Below are positions 57,931-64,000 of a stretch of 64,000 nucleotides of DNA, piece after piece. Below the pieces are notes generated by a model that made no database searches, was not told where the DNA came from, and saw only the letters and a program-made list of their open reading frames with translations. Made by a program: the position numbers and the translations under genes. Origin of the DNA: Brachycybe producta. Its lineage: Eukaryota; Arthropoda; Diplopoda; Playtdesmida; Andrognathidae. How positions within the stretch are numbered: position 1 is the stretch's first letter; each line of letters opens with the position of its first letter. The stretch spans positions 27,501-91,500 of the forward strand of contig JAUPFP010000079.1 of the NCBI GenBank assembly GCA_036925085.1, written 5' to 3'.

Positions 57931-59457
57931 TTGTGGTCAAATAAATTGTTTAGAGGCTGGTTATACATAGGGTTCCCTATGTATACCGAACATTCTACCG
58001 AAAATTCTAGCCTTTCAACCAGTCTTTTCTTGATTTGAAAAAATCATAAAAACTGGTTGCTCCATTAATTACATCACTAAATTATGTGCATTAATTGTTT
58101 CGAAATTAACATTTTAATATAAACAATATTATATTCAGAATTTAATAAATGTGTAAAATTGTTCATCAGTGATGGAAGTTTCAAACTTTTGCTTCAAGAT
58201 GGCCGCCTGTAGACCTATCTAAGCCCATTAATAGTTTTTTTTAGTGGGAGGAAGGAGGGAGACAAGAGAGGATTTTATCCATTTATTTTGGCAAACTTGA
58301 AAAATGCAACCAACGACTTCATAAATTGAAGCAAAAGATTAGGTGTCACTTGCAGATTCAATAATATACAATATATTTTATATTTATTGGTAAAATGCCT
58401 AGATGCAACTTTTACAAGGAAAGGAAAGAAAAGGGGGGGGGGGCCGCCACCCTTATATATTATGATCAACTGCATACATTAGGGCCCATTTTAAGAGTGA
58501 AAAATACCTCCTCAACGAACATTTAAGCTCAATGATTTTCAGATATACACAGTAGGAGCTTTCGATGGGGGATTTTTTTTCTCTCTCTCGAAACGACCGA
58601 CTTGAATTTTTTCAACCTTCTCATCCTACTTTATATAGATTATTCATTCATTAGTTGCCTTTCGAGAGATATTCTATATCTCTTTCTAAAATACACCTAA
58701 AAACACCCCAAAAGGAGTTTTTTTCTCTCACTATTTCCTTGTCAACTCCTTGTAACAATGCAAAATTACCTTTGACATTTCTTAACCACTTTTTTTATTA
58801 ATGATGGCCGAATTATTTAAAAAAAAATGCGCAAGACAAAATTAAGCTTAATTAAACAAAGCTAAGCTTTAGTAGATGTATACAGAAAATACTGTCAAGG
58901 TCATGTTTTAAGTTTAGCTTTTATTTTAAAGGAACCAACCTCAACCTATGAGAGGAGAGGCCCTTTTCAAAATGTCTCGTCCATAAGTCCATTTGGCTAA
59001 TAATTTAAGAGACTAGATGGGTAAAAATCATGATGCAAAAAGTGAAACAAATAAAAAGAACTTTTTACATTTACTGAAGATGGAAATAGCACTTTTAGCG
59101 GCCAAACGGTATACTTCTACAAACGGTAGTATAATTCCAAGTGAGTGAGTGTAAGTCGCATTTGAAATGTACTACTACTACTACTACGTGCTCTGAATTA
59201 AGATTTGTGTGTGATGAAAGATGAATTCACCGCAGTCAATTTTTTCTTCTTCTTCTTGCAACTTGTTCTCTTTCAAAATGCCTCACAGAGTACTGTGTTT
59301 TCCATCAATGTGAATGTGTGTATGTGTTCATACATACACAAGACACATTTTCATTCCATTTTATAACTTCATATAACTCAGAAATGTGTATATCATCATC
59401 ATCATCAACAAAATGTAACCAGTGCACATTTATATAGTAAAATATAGTAATATATAG

Positions 59458-59568
<111 letters not shown>

Positions 59569-60245
59569 CTCTTGAATCTCTTTTACAAGATATTTGTGCA
59601 ATGATTGATATGTGCTGCTGGTATGCCTGCCTTCCCCATAGGGCTTGTGTCACTTTGTCTAATAAAAACGGGGTAATACAAAATAATGCATGAATTATTA
59701 TTATTTAAACTGTTGATATCAACCATTTTCTATCAGAATCAATGACAATCCTAAATTCGACGTGAAGCCGCCCTCAATTGGCTGCACTCAACTAAGGCAC
59801 AGAATACTACATATAGTCAGACTTGCTAGTTGAGCTACCTCTAAGTATTTATCCTCTTAAGACTAGAAAAGTTAAGTAAAAGCCACTTTTGAAAATAATA
59901 ATTATAATAAAATGAAAAGAAAAAAAGCCACACACATGTAAGTAAAGGTGAATTCGGTTTTGGAAAAATGCAAATGGAGAATGTTACAAATTAGATTAAG
60001 TAGAAAAGAGAGAGAGAGAGAAAAATAAATGAAGAAATTTCATATTCTGTGAATGAAGTGAAAGAAAAGAAGGAAGGTCAAAACATGGAATATATTTTCA
60101 AATATTAACATTTCTCAGCCTGAATTTCTAAGTAAAACAAACACTGTATTATCATACAACGAGTGAGCCTCGTGTATTTATGAGATATGTGTCTTACCTA
60201 TCTACCTACCATTCTCTCTTTCTACTTTTATTACCGCAATGTTTT

Positions 60246-60249
<4 letters not shown>

Positions 60250-60295
<46 letters not shown>

Positions 60296-60311
60296 TATAT
60301 ATATATATATA

Positions 60312-60379
<68 letters not shown>

Positions 60380-60381
60380 TA
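60250..60381. repeat. (TA)n microsatellite with AATT interruptions
   Basis: A TA run of about 130 bp is broken by ATAATTATAT at three places. It is the longest array in the window. Confidence 0.97.
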
Positions 60382-61024
60382 TATTTGTAATTCAACAATT
60401 TCATATAATTTCTTATACAAAACTGGATAATTTCTTATCCATCATTGTTGTAGTCATGTTTTAATTTTATATTAATTGTATAAATATTAATCTCACGATA
60501 CGACGACGACAATGACACAACAATGAATACTGTAGTGAGCCACCGCCGCCTCCTCCTCTCTTGTATTTGTTGTATTTCTTTTTAGACAACAAATTCCACA
60601 GTAAACACAACAAGCAAACAATTGTTGTCTTTGTGAAAACAATAAGATCAACTCGAAATTGAAACGTCCAGAAAAAGAAACGACAAACAACAGAAATCTC
60701 CCTCAAGATTTCCAGCTTATTTTCTCATTCATTTTCCTTGTAATTTCACTTTCTCCATTTCTTGTGTGTTTGCGCACAAATTTTTTTTTGTGTGTGTGTG
60801 TCCCTCCCTCCGTCCAGTCTCTAGTGACGACGACCGACCAACCTAAACTAACCTAACCTACCTTTTAACTGAATCACAATACAACTAACATGAAAATATA
60901 TCTAAAAACAAAAGAAATGTCTATATAGTAATATTCTAACCAAAATGGAGAAAACTACAAACAATTGCAGAGAAATGTGTTTTATAAAAAGCATTCAAGG
61001 AATAAAATATGCAAATGACGTAAA

Positions 61025-61375
61025 AACAATAGAATGTGTTATTAGAAACTACTATAGAAGAATAAACCTTAAAACGATTTTCATGGTTGACATCATTTTA
61101 ATAAAATAATGAACTTATGACACTTCGCCTTTTTTGTATTTTCACTTCAAGTTGGACAGAAATGCTAGAAAATAACAAAAAAACTTATTTTTTTAAGCTT
61201 AGAACAAGATGATTGAATTTTTAGAAAAACAGAAAACTGATGTTTCAATAATTTTGGCTTCGGATTTCTTATGTGATTCCTAGTTTTGAAATTTTAAAAT
61301 TGACATAATAATAAGATTAAAATACTTTGAAAGTTCTTCAATTACTCTTCTAGTTTATAAGACACATTCTTAGGG
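61025..61375. repeat. Palindromic MITE family, diverged copy
   Basis: GTGTTATTAGAAACTACTAT at the left and ATTACTCTTCTAGTTTATAA at the right enclose an AT-rich centre with inverse similarity. Confidence 0.6.
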
Positions 61376-61653
61376 AAGCACACGCATAATCAAATCCCAC
61401 GGAATTTCACTTTGTACGGTGCAAAGCACCATAGAAAATAATCCGAATTTTTTATTTCTAATTTTTGCTCGTTTATCAGCATGTGTGATTCTTCCCTTAA
61501 TGTTAATCTTGAAATGCAGAATATAAACAATAAAGTTGTTCTAGTGACGTTTTCAATTACAAGTTTAAAATAGAAAAGCAGAAAATGGAAACAGAATTTA
61601 CAAAAAAAATTATCGAAATTTGTGTTTTCGGTCGCATTCACAGGTTCTCTAAA

Positions 61654-62171
61654 GTCAGGGACACACATGCAGAAACATACAACAGAAGAAAAAAACACAA
61701 GAAAACCAATGCAACAAAAGAAATTCTGTTCGCTTTCTTATTCTGTTCTGCATGTGATGAACACACACGCAGAACAGAAACGCAACACAGCATCTATTGT
61801 GAAACAGGGACAATATGTGTTCCACAGGCTAATCAAGATGGGTGAACAACAGTAGTTGCAAACTACGTTAGTACCTTTTATGGGTGCATTGAGAAAGAAA
61901 CAACAATTCATTAGGTTCCAATTTTCTCTTTTGAGACATTTGACTGTTGTCAGCCATGTTGTTTTGCTTTGAGGTCTACAACAATGTTTTGATGATGCCA
62001 TGCAAGCTACAATCCTATTGGTTCGTTTATAACAGAGAGCAGGAAAGAACAGAAAAGATAGCGCAAAGCTCTTATCTCAAGGCTCTGTTCCGTTTCTTGC
62101 ACTTGAAAACAGAAGAATTGTCTGTTTTCTTACGTGTTTTCTCTTACATTTTCTGCATGTGTGACCCTGGC
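61654..62171. mobile_element. About 520-bp TIR element, superfamily unclear
   Basis: The left end GTCAGGGACACACATGCAGA pairs with the right end CTGCATGTGTGACCCTGGC (about 20 of 22 positions). Repeated CAGAAAAGAAC and GCACGCAGAAC-type motifs occur inside. It is AC-rich on one side and GT-rich on the other. No target duplication is clear, so the superfamily is left open. Two small overlapping ORFs are not convincing. Confidence 0.6.
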
Positions 62172-62844
62172 TTAACACTAGACTAGAAAACACAACCAAG
62201 CAGAAACAATTTCAGCCGTTTTATGCTACCTGTACTATCAGCCAAATAAATAGAATGGAATGATTTAAATTAGATAAGACCAGAAAAATCATTTGACAAT
62301 TAAAATCGAAGAAATGATAAGAAATATATGAAGTTGAGCTGAATAGAAAGGACTATTTTAATTCTAAATATGTGACTCAACACACACATACACACAGTGA
62401 GTGAGGAACAATGTTTTTTTTTTAATATAAAGCATTTTTATTATAAGGATTTTTATTATAAGAAGGACCACCCCCCCCCCCATCTATGAGAGAGCAGAAA
62501 TATAAAAAGAACGACCGCGTTTTGCTCTTCCTCCTTTTTATTATAAAAAAAAGCAAACAGAAAAGAAAAATCTGCATCTCATTTTTATGAGCATTGCAAT
62601 TAAATGGATGCAGAGAAAGCATCTTTTATGCAAATCAAACGATGTTAAAAAATGAAGAAAGGCAAATATATTTGTATTTATTATTAAACGAAAGAAAAAA
62701 AGATTTCTTTATCAACACAGTCAGCCACCCCCCTTTTCAGGGTTCAAAAACATCAATTGAAAAGAAAAGAAAGAATGAAAAAAAAAAACGAAAGGGGGGG
62801 GGGGGGAACCCCTAAGACAAGAATGGGGTTTTGCATTTCAAGAG

Positions 62845-63689
62845 CAGGGTGGCTGGCAGTGATTTAAATCACATTGATTTATATGATTTTTTTAAATAAA
62901 TCAATTGATTTTTTTTAAATAAATCAAATGATTTTTTTAAATATTCATATTTATTTCAACATTTAAATTATACAATAAAAAGAAAACAGTTCCCAGCATT
63001 TTTCTTTATGTTTATAAAAATAAAGTCGGGTGGTAGTCCTTTTGTTAATGCATTATTTTTGGGAAGATAAGCTTGAGGAAGTATCCCCAAATGAATGGTG
63101 GAAATCATTATAGGGACACATTGATATAAATATATGATTCATATGATATTTAAGAGCCTCAGAAGTAAACTGTGTTAAGTCACCAAACCTATAATTTACA
63201 TGAAGAGTCATTTGAAAGTTTTCCTCTTCATTGAAGGAATAGGACTTTACGTGGTATAAAACCATCTAGCAGCCGATGTGTAAAACTGTGGACTTAACAC
63301 TCTGTTCACCACCGATAAAACTTGACAATCTGTTTAAAAACACGAATTTTATATCGTATGAAGATGTAAAAAATTGTGTTTTTTTAAGTGACTTAACACA
63401 GTTTACCTCTGAGACACTGATTTGCTTTGGGAACTGAAAAGGCTGCAACGCTCGTGTTTACATTCAGAACGTGAAATTAAAAGTGCTGGACACTTATTAT
63501 TTTCAAATTTGAATGTTTCTTAACATTTTATTTTCTTATTTTGCAATTATTTTACTAACAACTTAACAATGCTATTATTACTCATTTTTGCAAACAACAT
63601 CGTAAAAAAATTTAATATTTCGTATAAATGAAAAAAAAAAATCAAAAAAATCGATTTATTTGATTTTTTTAAAAAAATCAGCCTCCCTG
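62845..63689. mobile_element. 845-bp hAT-type non-autonomous element
   Basis: It starts CAGGGTGGCTGGCAGTGATT with TTTAAATCA repeats and ends AAATCAGCCTCCCTG. Flanks are TTCAAGAG and CTCAAGAG (7 of 8). Inside, a 25-bp inverted repeat (63159-63183 and 63388-63412, 24 of 25 pairs) surrounds about 205 bp. Two short minus-strand ORFs (60 and 70 codons) lie within but match nothing I recognise. Both ends are low-complexity TGATTTTTT/AAATAAATCA repeats, as in a widespread hAT type. Confidence 0.75.
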
Positions 63690-64000
63690 CTCAAGAGTGA
63701 CAACTGAGGGTTGGAAGTTGAGGCTAGTAAAGTTATAACTATGGAGTTGGAGGCTGATATAATCTGGTCTCTCCTGCCTGGCATGCTTGGTCCCACACAA
63801 CACCCATCTGGGCGTTGTTTGTTCAGTTAGGCGCGCTCCTCTACTATTAGTGAAAGAAACTAACGGGGGGGGGGGGGGGCGGGGGCGGGAGGACCAATAA
63901 ATTGTTGAAGTTGGCGCTTGCTCAGTTTGAAATATTATATTGGCGCGTATTCAGTTTTCTAGATTGAAGAATCAAGTATGTCTGAAAAGATTTCGGTTCA

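Noticed and set aside
60838..60862. Telomere-like CTAACCTAACC (also 17345-17395 and 39305-39325)
   Set aside because: Only two or three units are present, so these are interstitial short matches, not a telomere. They are weakly in line with an arthropod TTAGG genome.

Overview
This is an AT-rich eukaryotic window from an invertebrate, most likely an arthropod. The grounds are long repeat-filled introns with GT/AG splice sites, a Tret1-type sugar transporter and a TMTC3 ortholog, TATA plus TCAG-type initiators, many TIR transposons and CR1/Jockey-like LINEs. The species cannot be named from the sequence, and the arthropod call is an inference.

The backbone is one gene on the minus strand. Six exons (54136-53884, 28779-28631, 28294-28211, 20155-20018, 2573-2480 and 2024-1890) join in phase into about 284 continuous residues from the middle of TMTC3, an ER O-mannosyltransferase with C-terminal TPRs. 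They run from the FDNPA/CCDWTMG region through the last membrane segments into the first TPRs. The N-terminal part lies beyond base 64000 or was not recognised, and the C-terminal TPRs lie before base 1. The introns measure 25.1 kb, 336 bp, 8.1 kb, 17.4 kb and 455 bp. Inside the 17.4-kb intron, on the same strand, sits a complete intronless MFS sugar transporter gene (5938-7311, Tret1/SLC2-like) with its own TATA box.

Almost everything else is transposon material. One palindromic family recurs about 18 times and occupies parts of both short introns. Its ends read TTAAGGTGGTTTTAAA and its inner motif is CTTCTAGTTTCTAAAAC. A 205-bp foldback family occurs three times with about 9-bp duplications (Mutator-like). 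Five hAT-type elements have 7/8 or 8/8 matching 8-bp duplications, one of them nested in a palindromic MITE. There is also a TAA-flanked Harbinger-like element nested inside another inverted-repeat element, a TA-flanked MITE, and a broken LINE at 43.8-46.4 kb with three 3'-end relics elsewhere.

Two inverted, degraded copies of an LTR element lie at 10.96-11.7 kb (+) and 24.9-27.07 kb (-). The second carries about 1.8 kb of GC-rich, unrecognised coding-like sequence with no visible reverse transcriptase or integrase. Further oddities are a 30-bp tandem array of alternating purine-pyrimidine next to an LTR-like promoter, several perfect palindromes (up to 92-bp arms), and about 23 poly-C/poly-G runs of at least 10 bases.

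I found no bacterial-type system, CRISPR array, tRNA or rRNA. The two genes have no evident functional link beyond nesting.
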